A DNA stretch of 64,000 nt from HR10 sp964615335 (GCA_964615335.1 CAZTMT010000005.1:127829-191828), one strand, 5' to 3'. Positions 34,337 to 42,520 are shown, counted from the first letter of the stretch. Notes: a model not told the origin generated them from the sequence alone. Translations and numbers: made by a program.

Positions 34337-36619
34337 TCAAAAGATGCGCAGCGTATAGGTGAAGCGCACACCGCGCCCGATCTCCGGAGCGAAGTCTTTG
34401 ATGAAGGAGAGGTGGTTGCGATAGAGCCGATCGCCGAGATTGAAGCCCGTGATGGAGAAAATATGCAGGACGTGCGCCTGGACGCGCGTGTAGTTCAGGC
34501 TCAGGTTGAAGACGGAGTATCCGGGCGTGCGCGTCTCCGTAGGGAAGATATCGTTCTGCGCTCGCGCCATGAGGACTTCCGGAGCGAGAGTGAAGCCCTT
34601 GAGCTGAATATCCAGGCGCGCGCGTCCTCGGACCGGGGGGATGCGTGGCAGCGGAGTCTTCGAGGGGCGCAGCTCCGCATCCACGGCATCCAGGCCCAGA
34701 GCGAGCCATACTCGGGAGTGAAGCGCTACATCCAGCCCCAGCTCAGTCCCCAGGAATCGGCTGTCGGCTTGTCGAAAGACGACTTCTCGCAAGCCCTCGC
34801 GTATCTCTCCCGTCGGAGCGGGGAAGACGAAGTCGGCCAAGCGATAGTAATAGACGTTGGCTTCCGCGCGCCAGCGATCGCTCCGATGGCGCAGCGAGAA
34901 ATCCACTCCATCGCCGCGTTCGCGCCCGAGCGTGGGATCACCGATTTCGAAAGCGAGGTTTCCGACATGCGGCCCTCGGTTATACAGCTCCTCCAGAGCG
35001 GGCGCTCTGTACGAATGCGTGTAATTCAGAACGAGCGTCCCCCCTTCCCAGAGGGGGAGGCGCAGGCCCGCGGCTCCGGAGAAACCGGTGAAAGATCGGC
35101 GCGGCAAGCCCACAGGATCATAGCCGTTGTATTCCAGGCGTCCGCCGAATTGCAGGACAAGACGCCGCACGTCCCACTGTTGCAGGGCGAAAAGCGCCAG
35201 AGCCCGTTGCGTGACGGGAGGAGCCAAGACCTCTTCGCCGCTTGTCTCATATCGTCGGTGCATCAGCCAGAGACCAAAGCTTCCGGAGAACCCGCGCTGC
35301 CGCCGCTCATCCAGAACGATTCGGGCGACGACATGCCGGTTCTCAAAGAGCGTCGTCGGAACGTCGTCCTCCAACTCCCAGTGCCGGTACCGGGTGTAAT
35401 CCAAAGAGAACTGCATGCGGTCCAAAAACGAGCCGAGGTCACCGAGCCCGCCGCTCAAACGGACATTATGTCGTCGCATCCTCAAGTCAACAAGCGTCTC
35501 TGTCTCGTCATGGTCTTGCTCTTCATGCGGAGCGTGAAGACGGCCGGCGAAGGGGACCCCATAGAGGCGGGCATCGTAGCCGTAGCTGAGGCTGAAGAAT
35601 CCGCGCTCGCTGTAGCGTCCGAAGCCTCCGGTCCCATTCCCCCCGTGCGTCCCCGAGTTCGGGATACGGCCGATCGGCGTGCGGTAGTCGCCGGTGCGCT
35701 GTCCTCCTCCATTGCCCCAGAAGAGCCAATGACCCACGCCGTATTCCAGGCCCGCGCTTCCTCCCCCCTGGGCATTTGCGGAACCCCCTGTTCCCGTCAT
35801 ATAGCCGCGCAGGCCCTTGTGCGGATGTTGATGCATCTGGTGATGGCGCGTGATGGCATTGACGACGCCGCCCAGTGCATTACTTCCGTAAAGCAGCGTG
35901 GCCGGCCCTTTGACGATCTCGATCGTGTCCAGGCTCAAAACGTCTATCGGCTCGCCGTGCTCGCCCGATTGAGAAGAGAGCGAGCCGGTGCGGATGCCAT
36001 CCTGCAGCACCAGAACGCGATCTCCATCGAAGCCGCGGATCACGGGACGCGATGTGCCCGGCCCAAAACTGCGCTTGGCGACGCCGGGCTGATGCTCCAG
36101 CGCTTCGCCGAGTGACGTCGTGTTTCGGCCAAGCAAGTCGGTCGCATCCAGTGAGGTCACAGCCTGAAAGGCCTGAGCGAGCGTCTCCGCTTGTCCGCTC
36201 GCTGTCACCGTGATTTGCTCTCGAACGGGTGAGAGCGTGAATTCGATATCGAGCGTCACGACAGCTCCAGCCGCGATCTCAACGGTTCGGATGACATCGG
36301 GCAATCGCTCCAGATGCGCGATGACCGTATATCGGCCCGGGGAGACTTCAGGGAATTCGTAGACGCCATTCTCATCGGTCACCGTCATGTGATTTCCGGG
36401 CACAAGAGTTACTGTCACTCCATGTACAGGAGTATTCGCCGGTCGAAGAACGACTCGCCCGCGCAATGCTCCCGCGGATTGGAGACCGTGCGCCGAACCG
36501 TGTCCCAGAAGGAGAAGGGCCACAACGCAGAGCGCGCTCGCACTGCGTCCTCCCCTGCGCCATTGACCTCTCATGGGATGAAGCGAAGCGTGCGAAAAGA
36601 GAGTGCCGCTTGGTCCCAT
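34337..36619 (-). CDS. TonB-dependent receptor, His-rich, ZnuD-like (metal uptake)
   Basis: 760 residues. The start at 36619 has GAGGAGGG nine bases upstream; an ATG 45 bases further in does not. After a signal peptide there is a CarboxypepD_reg-like module (residues about 50-130, LRGRVVLRPANTPVHGV, ENGVYEFPEVSPGRYTV), then a plug (about 135-255, SRPVIRGFDGDRVLVLQDGI, GPATLLYGSNALGGVVNAI) and a 22-strand-type barrel ending in VRFTYTLRIF. Two His-rich surface segments, residues 259-267 (HHQMHQHPH) and 362-370 (HAPHEEQDH), resemble zinc-binding loops of ZnuD. The late barrel text GDGVDFSLRHRSDRWRAEAN also fits that family. Zinc is the likeliest substrate; other divalent metals are possible. Confidence 0.85.
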   Translation of the reverse strand: MGPSGTLFSHASLHPMRGQWRRGGRSASALCVVALLLLGHGSAHGLQSAGALRGRVVLRPANTPVHGVTVTLVPGNHMTVTDENGVYEFPEVSPGRYTVIAHLERLPDVIRTVEIAAGAVVTLDIEFTLSPVREQITVTASGQAETLAQAFQAVTSLDATDLLGRNTTSLGEALEHQPGVAKRSFGPGTSRPVIRGFDGDRVLVLQDGIRTGSLSSQSGEHGEPIDVLSLDTIEIVKGPATLLYGSNALGGVVNAITRHHQMHQHPHKGLRGYMTGTGGSANAQGGGSAGLEYGVGHWLFWGNGGGQRTGDYRTPIGRIPNSGTHGGNGTGGFGRYSERGFFSLSYGYDARLYGVPFAGRLHAPHEEQDHDETETLVDLRMRRHNVRLSGGLGDLGSFLDRMQFSLDYTRYRHWELEDDVPTTLFENRHVVARIVLDERRQRGFSGSFGLWLMHRRYETSGEEVLAPPVTQRALALFALQQWDVRRLVLQFGGRLEYNGYDPVGLPRRSFTGFSGAAGLRLPLWEGGTLVLNYTHSYRAPALEELYNRGPHVGNLAFEIGDPTLGRERGDGVDFSLRHRSDRWRAEANVYYYRLADFVFPAPTGEIREGLREVVFRQADSRFLGTELGLDVALHSRVWLALGLDAVDAELRPSKTPLPRIPPVRGRARLDIQLKGFTLAPEVLMARAQNDIFPTETRTPGYSVFNLSLNYTRVQAHVLHIFSITGFNLGDRLYRNHLSFIKDFAPEIGRGVRFTYTLRIF

Positions 36620-36779
36620 CTTTCTTTCCCTCCTCTCTGCGAAGATCTCGTGCTATCCCTCGCCCTGAAGGGCGCCATGTCTTTTTCAGGTGGAGTTCGG
36701 ATTTCAGAAGGCCTCTCTCGCAAGGTTCCAGGATCGCCGAGAGAAGCCTTCACGCTCAGGCGCCACGTGGGATTCGAGA

Positions 36780-37103
36780 TCAGTTCAGAGGAGGGGATCG
36801 AATAACCCGATCCGTCTGCAGAAGACGAACCGTTCGCTCGACCGATGTCCATTCGGCCCGCGCCAGTGTCAGTGGGGAGAGGAATATCTCCAGCGTCGTG
36901 GAGAGAAAGGGGAAATGCCGGTGATGACATGCGCAAGGGCCATTGTGTGCGGCTTGGGGAGACGGGCAGGAGCTTGTGAGAGCTCCAATGGTCGGCTGTG
37001 GCGAGAGCGACCCGGAGGCCTCGGCCGAAGCCACGGCGTGTGCCAGCAGATCACATGCCAGAAGGAAGAGGAGCAGGAGGACAAGCCGGAAGTGTCGGGA
37101 CAT
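36780..37103 (-). CDS. Small Cys/His-containing membrane protein upstream of the metal receptor
   Basis: 107 residues starting MSRHFRLVLLLLFLLACDLL, a signal anchor, followed by a Cys/His cluster, SSCPSPQAAHNGPCACHHRH, and a second hydrophobic stretch (FLSTTLEIFLSPLTLA). The C-terminus is RSPPLN. Small membrane proteins with a Cys/His loop and a Pro-rich tail (DUF2946-like) often accompany metal-related TonB receptors. A TTGACA/TATTCT promoter lies ~45 bases upstream. The start is uncertain: an ATG at 37136 would be nearly leaderless, and neither has a strong ribosome binding site. The receptor gene follows after 160 bases. Coding status is moderately supported. Confidence 0.5.
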   Translation of the reverse strand: MSRHFRLVLLLLFLLACDLLAHAVASAEASGSLSPQPTIGALTSSCPSPQAAHNGPCACHHRHFPFLSTTLEIFLSPLTLARAEWTSVERTVRLLQTDRVIRSPPLN

Positions 37104-37147
37104 CCGCCCAGAGCAGGATGTAGGCCCCCTCGCCATAAGAGCAAAAG

Positions 37148-37177
37148 AGAATACCCACGGGTGTCCTCCTCTGTCAA
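37148..37177 (-). promoter_or_regulatory. Candidate promoter for the small Cys/His gene and metal receptor
   Basis: On the minus strand TTGACA (37177-37172), 18-base spacer, TATTCT (37153-37148). It diverges from the promoter at 37212-37240. Confidence 0.5.
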
Positions 37178-37211
37178 GCAGGCGCTTCGGCATCCTTTCG
37201 CGCGATTCTTC

Positions 37212-37240
37212 TTGACTGTGCTCGGGGCGATCGGTATGCT
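37212..37240 (+). promoter_or_regulatory. Candidate promoter of the 59-residue hydrophobic protein
   Basis: TTGACT at 37212-37217, 17-base spacer, TATGCT at 37235-37240; transcription would begin near 37247, 25 bases before the ATG at 37272. Confidence 0.5.
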
Positions 37241-37271
37241 GAAACCCGTGAAAAATCTCGAGGGAGGTGCG

Positions 37272-37451
37272 ATGATGAAGAAGCTCGTCAGCGCGCTCGT
37301 GCTCGCGGCGGCTCCTGTGATGCTCACGTTGGGCTACGCAGTGCTCCCTAGCATCTGTCTGGTCCTGTTCTTCATCTTTCCTCCGCTTGTCCTTTTGTGC
37401 ATTGGACCTTTTGCTGGCTTGCTCCCAACGGATTTCCAGACATTTCTGTAA
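37272..37451 (+). CDS. Small hydrophobic protein, 59 residues
   Basis: Begins MMKKLVSALVLAAAPVMLTL with GGGAGGTG just upstream, so translation is likely. After this signal-like segment comes a second very hydrophobic stretch (ICLVLFFIFPPLVLLCIGPFAG given in parts: ICLVLFFIF, then PPLVLLCIGPFAG) and a short polar tail, TDFQTFL. It has two cysteines in the second segment. It may be a two-helix membrane peptide. The first hydrophobic segment resembles a cleavable signal, in which case the product would be a ~35-residue hydrophobic peptide. No family is recognised. It has its own promoter and is followed by an FG-GAP protein gene after 99 bases. Confidence 0.6.
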   Translation: MMKKLVSALVLAAAPVMLTLGYAVLPSICLVLFFIFPPLVLLCIGPFAGLLPTDFQTFL

Positions 37452-37550
37452 GGCTCGGAGCACAGCGTTCTGAGCATTGAGGGAGGGGCCGCTTCCCTCT
37501 TGGTCCGGATGCGAAGCGGAGGGGGGGATATTTTCTCGCAGGGAGGTATG

Positions 37551-38951
37551 ATGGCTATGCGCCGGAGTGTACCGATCGTTGTCGCCGTGCTTCTTGGAGG
37601 AGGGGGAGCGTTGGGCCTCCCTCCCACTTCCTTTCAACCCCCGATTCTCGTACAACCGAGCGAGCCTAACGGGAGTTTCGGTTTCGGCCTGGCTTCCGGA
37701 GATGTGAACGGAGATGGAATCGCTGATCTCGTAGTGGGAGCCGTCCTCTGGAGAGTGGAGAACAAGGCGGCGGCCGGACGGGCCTTCGTCTTCTTCGGGG
37801 GGGCGCCTTTTGATGGAGGGGCTGATCTTGTCCTTCAAGCACCGACGCCGGAGACGGATGCGCGCTTCGGATGGGCGATCGCCCTGGCCGATATGAATGG
37901 GGATGGGCAGAAGGACATTCTCGTCTCGGCTCCTTTTGCTCAGGGAGGGGCATCGCGAGGAACAGGGGCGGTGTACCTCTTTTTCGGGGGCGCGCTCCTG
38001 GACGCGCAGGCTGACCTCGCGCTGGAGAGTCCGAGCGGATTGAATCCCCTGGCCCATTTTGGTTGGAGCCTGGCCGCTGGGGACATCAACGGCGATGGGC
38101 GGGAGGATGTTCTTGTCGGCGCTGAAAATCGGAAGATCGGAACCCTAGAGCAAGCGGGTCAGGTCTTCGTGTACGAGGGCCGTCCTTCGTTCACCGGAGC
38201 GCTCACACACACGCTTCAGGCGCCGACGCCGCAGCAGGGAGCCGCTTTCGGGAGCACCCTCGCTGTCGGAGATGTCACCGGCGATGGGGTGGACGATGTG
38301 CTCGTGGGTGCGCCCAACGAAGATGTGGGTTCTGTGTCGGAGTCCGGGCGCGTCCATCTCTTCTTCGGAGGAGCCTCTTTCGATACGACTGCGGATGTGG
38401 CGTTGCAGCAACCCGTCCTCGTGAGGAGCAGTGGCTTCGGGCAAGCTCTCGCTGTCGGGGACGTCACCGGAGATGGCATTGAGGACGTCCTCGTGGGAAC
38501 CCCTCATCCGAACCTGCGGCGGTCTCTGCTGGGTGCCTCAAGCGATCCGGGCGAAGTCTATCTCTTTCGGGGCGGACAGCCCTTTGATTCTGCGGCCGAT
38601 CTCAAGCTGCAAGCTCCTTCGCCCAAGTCGAATGATGGTTTCGGGGGAACGCTCGCTGTGGGGGAGGTGACCGGAGATGGGCGCGCGAGCATCCTGATTG
38701 GATCCCTGCTTGTGCGGACAGCGGGTGTCGAGGGAAGCGCGTATCTCTTTGAGGGCGGGACGGCCCTGGATGCCTCGGCGGATGCCACCTTTCTCCCTTC
38801 TTCCGATCCGAACGCGCAGTTCTCCATTGCTCTGGCGATCGGGGACGTCAATGGCGATGGGCGAGGCGACGTGCTGATCGGCTCGGTCAAGCCGGGAACG
38901 CTCGGGCTTCCGGGAGGGCAGGGAAAGGTTTACGTCTTCCTCGCTTCCTGA
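37551..38951 (+). CDS. Secreted FG-GAP (integrin alpha-like) repeat protein
   Basis: 466 residues. Three ATGs (37548, 37551, 37557) follow GGGAGGT; 37551 or 37557 gives acceptable spacing. The signal peptide ends near ALGLPP. About seven FG-GAP repeats fill the rest, each with FGxxLAxGDVNGDGxxDVLVG text and Ca-binding Asp loops: SGDVNGDGIADLVVG, LADMNGDGQKDILVS, AGDINGDGREDVLVG, VGDVTGDGVDDVLVG, VGDVTGDGIEDVLVG, VGEVTGDGRASILIG and IGDVNGDGRGDVLIG. Together these predict one seven-bladed beta-propeller outside the cell. No enzymatic motif is visible. The sixth repeat has lost part of its Asp loop (GRASI). Confidence 0.85.
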   Translation: MAMRRSVPIVVAVLLGGGGALGLPPTSFQPPILVQPSEPNGSFGFGLASGDVNGDGIADLVVGAVLWRVENKAAAGRAFVFFGGAPFDGGADLVLQAPTPETDARFGWAIALADMNGDGQKDILVSAPFAQGGASRGTGAVYLFFGGALLDAQADLALESPSGLNPLAHFGWSLAAGDINGDGREDVLVGAENRKIGTLEQAGQVFVYEGRPSFTGALTHTLQAPTPQQGAAFGSTLAVGDVTGDGVDDVLVGAPNEDVGSVSESGRVHLFFGGASFDTTADVALQQPVLVRSSGFGQALAVGDVTGDGIEDVLVGTPHPNLRRSLLGASSDPGEVYLFRGGQPFDSAADLKLQAPSPKSNDGFGGTLAVGEVTGDGRASILIGSLLVRTAGVEGSAYLFEGGTALDASADATFLPSSDPNAQFSIALAIGDVNGDGRGDVLIGSVKPGTLGLPGGQGKVYVFLAS

Positions 38952-38969
38952 AACTCGCCTGCTCCGGGT

Positions 38970-39743
38970 TCATGAGGAGGCAGCCGCTTCCTCGGGCACT
39001 TTCTCCAAAGCGAGAGGATCGAGCAGGGCCAGGCGCTCGCGGGCTGCGCGGCCGGCTTCTTGAGTGCGGAAGTCCGTAGCGATTTTGACGTAGAGCTGAA
39101 CGGCTTCGGCCTTCTTCTGCTGCAGCTCGAGCGCGCGGGCCAGTCCGAGCCGCACGCTCGCTTCGGGGAGTTCGCCGAGGTCGCCGAGCAGGTGGCGATA
39201 GTGCTTTTCGGCGCCGGCCGGATCGCCACTGGCCAGCAGGTGTTCGGCCAAGGCCAAACGAGCGAGCCGGGCTATTTCAGCTTTCCCCTGAGCCAGTTGC
39301 TCCAGAGCCCGCCGCCCTTCTGAGGGATTGAGATGAAGTTGGCAGAGTGCAGCATAGTAATTGGCCAGCTCGCGATAGCGGGAGTACTTCTGAGCAACCC
39401 GGCTGAAGGCGTTCAGGGCCTCTCGATACTTCTGCTCTTCGCTCGAATAAGTCCGGTGGGTCGGATCCGAAGGAGGAGAGCTCGACGTCACCTCGGCCGT
39501 GAAGATCTCGTACGCTTCGGCCAGGGCTTTTTCGGCGTTCTCTCGCTGAGAGGCGCGGAAAAGAAGCGTGCCGAGAATGAGGAGGAGAAGAGCGATCAGA
39601 GCGACGCCTGTTCGTATGATCCGAGACCGGTGGTGCTTGGCCCAGCCGGCCAACCGCTCGTAGCGATCGCGGAAGGCATCATGCTTGAGTTCGCGCGTGG
39701 TGATCTTCGCTTTCTTTTTCTTTTTGAGCGCCGCCTTGGCCAC
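38970..39743 (-). CDS. Membrane-anchored TPR protein (YfgM/BamD-like scaffold)
   Basis: 257 residues from a GTG at 39743 with GGAGAG upstream. A very basic N-terminus (AKAALKKKKKAK) precedes one transmembrane helix (IIRTGVALIALLLLILGTLLF), after which helical repeat text continues to the end (YREALNAFSRVAQKYSRYREL, ALEQLAQGKAEIARLARLAL, GAEKHYRHLLGDLGELPEA, AEAVQLYVKIATDF). The Cyt-TM-periplasmic TPR layout matches YfgM-type proteins, which help chaperone exported proteins. It is divergent from tonB, sharing an overlapping promoter region. Confidence 0.75.
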   Translation of the reverse strand: MAKAALKKKKKAKITTRELKHDAFRDRYERLAGWAKHHRSRIIRTGVALIALLLLILGTLLFRASQRENAEKALAEAYEIFTAEVTSSSPPSDPTHRTYSSEEQKYREALNAFSRVAQKYSRYRELANYYAALCQLHLNPSEGRRALEQLAQGKAEIARLARLALAEHLLASGDPAGAEKHYRHLLGDLGELPEASVRLGLARALELQQKKAEAVQLYVKIATDFRTQEAGRAARERLALLDPLALEKVPEEAAASS

Positions 39744-39782
39744 GGCTTCTGTCTCTCCGAACCGTTCCGCTGAAATTCTCCT

Positions 39783-39810
39783 TTGTCCCCTCTGCTCGGG
39801 GTGCTATAAT
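39783..39810 (+). promoter_or_regulatory. Candidate tonB promoter
   Basis: TTGTCC at 39783-39788, 16-base spacer, consensus TATAAT at 39805-39810; overlaps the divergent promoter at 39808-39837. Confidence 0.5.
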
Positions 39811-39837
39811 GTAGTAGCAGCCGTATGGCCCTGTCAA
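39808..39837 (-). promoter_or_regulatory. Candidate promoter of the TPR gene
   Basis: Minus strand TTGACA (39837-39832), 18-base spacer, TACATT (39813-39808). Its -10 overlaps the -10 of the tonB promoter by three bases, so the two cannot be occupied together. Confidence 0.45.
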
Positions 39838-39893
39838 GGAAGAGGGTCGGATGGCGGTGTTTGAGAGCATGAGAGTCGGGCAAGGAGGAGGGG

Positions 39894-40712
39894 ATGTCGC
39901 AGAAGGTGAGCCCAACTGTACAGCCAGGGACCGCCGTTGGGGTTTTAGGGCAATTCGTTCTTGAAGATTCCCGCCAGCGACGCCGTTTGCTCTGGGCCAC
40001 GGGCGTGGCGATCCTCTTCCACGTGGTTCTGTTTCTGCTGCATCTGGAGAATCTCTTTCCGAGCCGTCCGCTGCCGGAGCCGGAGCCGCCCGAGCAATTG
40101 GTTGCCATTCAGTTTGAGTTCCCGGAGATGGATGTTGCCGGCGGTGGAGGGAATCGCGAATACTCTCGACCTCCGGAGCCAGTGCCCCGGAAACTCCCGC
40201 TGCGTTCGGAGCCTGTGCCGATGCCCATCCCGGTTCCTTTCAAAGCGCCCCCGCCTCCGGAGCAGGCCCAATTGCCTTCACTGGATACGCGGATGCAGAT
40301 CACATCGCCTTTCAGCTTCGGGCCTGTGGAAGCTCCTCCAGGAACCGGTGGGACGGGAGGGGGTAACGGAGCGGGAGAAGGGCGAGGGATTGGAGATGCG
40401 TCGGGAGAGAGTGTCGGAGAGGGGATTGCCGGGCGTGGCGGCTATGGCCGGCCGATCATCACTTATAAGCCCCGTCCGGAATGGACGGAAGAAGCCCGGC
40501 GGAATCGGATTCAGGGCGTCGTTGTACTCAGTGCGACGTTCGGCGCCGATGGCGTTGTGCGAAACATTCGCGTCATCCGGGGACTCGGATACGGATTGGA
40601 TGAGAAGGCCATTGAGGCGGCCAAGCAGATCAAGTTCATTCCCGCGCGAGGGCCTGATGGACGCCCGGCCAGCGTGCGCGCGACCATCAACGTGGAGTTC
40701 AACCTGCTCTGA
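39894..40712 (+). CDS. tonB: Energy transducer TonB
   Basis: 272 residues. One N-terminal transmembrane helix (LLWATGVAILFHVVLFLLH) follows a short cytoplasmic region. A Pro-rich periplasmic spacer (PEPEPPEQ, PPEPVPRK, VPMPIPVPFKAPPPPEQ) and a Gly-rich stretch (GGTGGGNGAGEGRGIG) lead to the C-terminal TonB domain (about residues 190-272): YKPRPEWTEEARRNRIQGVV, FGADGVVRNIRVIRGLGYGL, DEKAIEAAKQIKFIPA. It would couple the proton-motive force via ExbB/ExbD to outer-membrane receptors such as the two in this window. exbB/exbD are not nearby. The ATG has CAAGGAGGAGG directly upstream. Confidence 0.92.
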   Translation: MSQKVSPTVQPGTAVGVLGQFVLEDSRQRRRLLWATGVAILFHVVLFLLHLENLFPSRPLPEPEPPEQLVAIQFEFPEMDVAGGGGNREYSRPPEPVPRKLPLRSEPVPMPIPVPFKAPPPPEQAQLPSLDTRMQITSPFSFGPVEAPPGTGGTGGGNGAGEGRGIGDASGESVGEGIAGRGGYGRPIITYKPRPEWTEEARRNRIQGVVVLSATFGADGVVRNIRVIRGLGYGLDEKAIEAAKQIKFIPARGPDGRPASVRATINVEFNLL

Positions 40713-40884
40713 AGCTGCGGTGTGGGGATCTCCCGGCGATGTCCCGGATCTCTGATGACGGGGAACATCCCCGATAGTGAATCGCGGTGCGCCGTCCTGT
40801 GAAGAGGAAGGCGTCGGCGTCTTGCTCCCAAGTCCTCTGCGCGCGGATCTGCCGGCGGTCCCCTGTGGGGCATTGATTTTCCCG

Positions 40885-40909
40885 GGAACCTATCGCACAT
40901 TTTGGTGTC
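40885..40909 (+). promoter_or_regulatory. Candidate ECF-type autoregulatory promoter
   Basis: GGAAC at 40885-40889 (in GGGAACC) and GTCT near 40907-40910, ~16-17 bases apart, matching the GGAAC/GTC pattern of many ECF sigma promoters, immediately upstream of an ECF sigma gene. No sigma-70 promoter is obvious there. Confidence 0.4.
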
Positions 40910-40931
40910 TATGAGGGAGGGAACCGAAATT

Positions 40932-41618
40932 ATGGCGCGCGCGGAGACATGGGAGGAGTGCGCCTTGGGGATCGGCTGCGCCGAAGAGGCGCGCTATGAG
41001 GAGGCGGAAGCCCAGTTCCTGGAGCGCCTGCGCGCTGGCGAGCGCGAGGCTTTCGAGCAGCTCGTCATTCGGTTTCACCGCAACATCTATGGGCTGCTGT
41101 ATCGGCTCCTGGGCGATCGCGAGGAGGCGCGCGACGCGACGCAGGAGACCTTTTTGAAGGTTTATCGCCATATCGGGCGATTTCGCGGCGAGTGCGAGCT
41201 GAAGACGTGGATCTATCGGATCGCTCTCAATCAGGCGGCGAACTGGCACCGCTGGTGGCGGCGCAATGGGGATCGAATTCTCTCCTTCGACTCCTTGAGG
41301 GATGAGACTCACGCCGGCTCCCTGGAAAACCTGGCGGACCCTCAGGCCGATCCCGAGCAGCAAGCGATCGCGCGAGAAGAGGAGCGCTTGCTGGCGGACG
41401 CGTTGGCCCGAATCAAGCCGGTTTTCCGAACGGCTCTTCTTCTGCGCGATGTCGAAGGGCTCACCTATGAAGAGATCGCGGCGACGCTTCAAGTCTCCGT
41501 GGGGACGGTGAAATCGCGGATCGCGCGCGGGCGCGAGCTGTTGCGTCGGGAGCTGCGCCGGATTCGCCCGCGCCCGGAGGGGCGCCCTCCGGCACCGGAA
41601 GAGGAGCGAACGGATTGA
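40932..41618 (+). CDS. ECF-family RNA polymerase sigma factor
   Basis: 228 residues from the ATG at 40932, about ten bases after AGGGAGGG; an ATG at 40911 lacks a site. Region 2: GEREAFEQLVIRFHRNIYGL, LLYRLLGDREEARDATQETFL, KTWIYRIALNQAANWHRWWR. An acidic linker follows (DPQADPEQQAIAREEERLL). Region 4: RTALLLRDVEGLTYEEIAAT, LQVSVGTVKSRIARGRELLR. The N-terminal ~25 residues before region 2 and the basic Pro-rich tail are extra. This is the RpoE/SigW-like ECF layout, controlled by the zinc-finger anti-sigma factor encoded 170 bases downstream. Confidence 0.95.
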   Translation: MARAETWEECALGIGCAEEARYEEAEAQFLERLRAGEREAFEQLVIRFHRNIYGLLYRLLGDREEARDATQETFLKVYRHIGRFRGECELKTWIYRIALNQAANWHRWWRRNGDRILSFDSLRDETHAGSLENLADPQADPEQQAIAREEERLLADALARIKPVFRTALLLRDVEGLTYEEIAATLQVSVGTVKSRIARGRELLRRELRRIRPRPEGRPPAPEEERTD

Positions 41619-41707
41619 CCAGCTCCGGTTCGAGATGAGTTCGCCGATGGGTCGAGGCGAGCTGTTTGACAATCAGGCCAGCACCAGGACATCGAACCGG
41701 AGCTGGT
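41618..41707 (+). repeat. Perfect 16-bp inverted repeat between sigma and anti-sigma genes
   Basis: ACCAGCTCCGGTTCGA (41618-41633) and TCGAACCGGAGCTGGT (41692-41707) are perfectly complementary around a 58-base loop. The 5' arm starts at the last base of the sigma stop codon. No T-tract follows, so it is not a classical terminator. It would fold in the mRNA between the two genes. Confidence 0.8.
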
Positions 41708-41788
41708 GAGTCGCGTTCCAGCCGAAGAGTGGCACGCCGAAGGCTCGTGGGCCAGAACGCGGCGGGTGCTTCTTGGAAGGAGGGCACA

Positions 41789-42520
41789 GTGAAGGCTTGT
41801 ACGGTTGTGCGGCGAGATCTTTCCGAATACCTTGATGGCGAGCTTCCGTCGGATCGAGCGCGCGCCCTGCAAGAACATCTTCTGGTCTGTTCGACGTGCG
41901 CGCGCGATCTGGAGGAGTTGCGGGATCTGACCCGACGCTTGCGACACTTGTCGCCTCCGGTCGCGCCCTCGGATCTGCTGGAGCAGGTCTTGGAGGCTCT
42001 GGATCGAGAACATCCGCGCGTGCGCTCTCGAGGGGGGCTCCTCCGGCGGATGGAGCGTTGGACCTTCGCTTATCCGCGAGTGGCGGCGGCACTGATGAGC
42101 TTCTTGATCACCATATCCCTTTTGGGAGCCTTGCTCTCGACACTTCGCCCTATTCCCGAAGTCCCTCTGGCCTACCATCATGCTTCGATCGCTCTGGATG
42201 CCCGGCAATATGGCTTGCTCAATGGGGAGCCGGGATCTTCGTACGGACTCTATACATTCCCCCGCCTTCGCTCTCCCGGGAGTTTGGACGCCTTGTTTCA
42301 GGCCGTCGCAGAGGATCACCTTGTGGTCGTGACCTTCGTGTATCCGGATGGGCGCGCACGGTTGGTTGACGTCGTCGCTCCGTCGGGACATCCGGTGGAC
42401 CTGTCCGAGATGAGCGCGTCGTTCTCGGGACTGCGCTTCGAACCGGCGAAACGAGCGGGACAGCATCCGGTGGGCACGCAATTGGTCATGCTCTTGCACC
42501 GGCTGGAGGTGGGTCAGTAA
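41789..42520 (+). CDS. Zinc-finger anti-sigma factor, membrane anchored
   Basis: 243 residues from the GTG at 41789, which has GGAAGGAGGG upstream. The N-terminal anti-sigma zinc finger (ZAS) has LSEYLDGELPSDRARALQEH followed by LLVCSTCARDLEEL: the H-x3-C-x2-C core (HLLVCSTC). One transmembrane helix follows at about residues 98-118 (VAAALMSFLITISLLGALLS). The periplasmic part (~120 residues) has LVVVTFVYPDGRARLVDVVA and no recognised sensor fold. It should bind and silence the ECF sigma factor encoded upstream until an envelope signal triggers release. Confidence 0.88.
   Translation: MKACTVVRRDLSEYLDGELPSDRARALQEHLLVCSTCARDLEELRDLTRRLRHLSPPVAPSDLLEQVLEALDREHPRVRSRGGLLRRMERWTFAYPRVAAALMSFLITISLLGALLSTLRPIPEVPLAYHHASIALDARQYGLLNGEPGSSYGLYTFPRLRSPGSLDALFQAVAEDHLVVVTFVYPDGRARLVDVVAPSGHPVDLSEMSASFSGLRFEPAKRAGQHPVGTQLVMLLHRLEVGQ

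Noticed and set aside
34043..36115. Plus-strand ORF of 690 codons opposite the metal receptor
   Set aside because: Shadow of the receptor gene; its N-terminal part runs through the repeat region and has no start signal.
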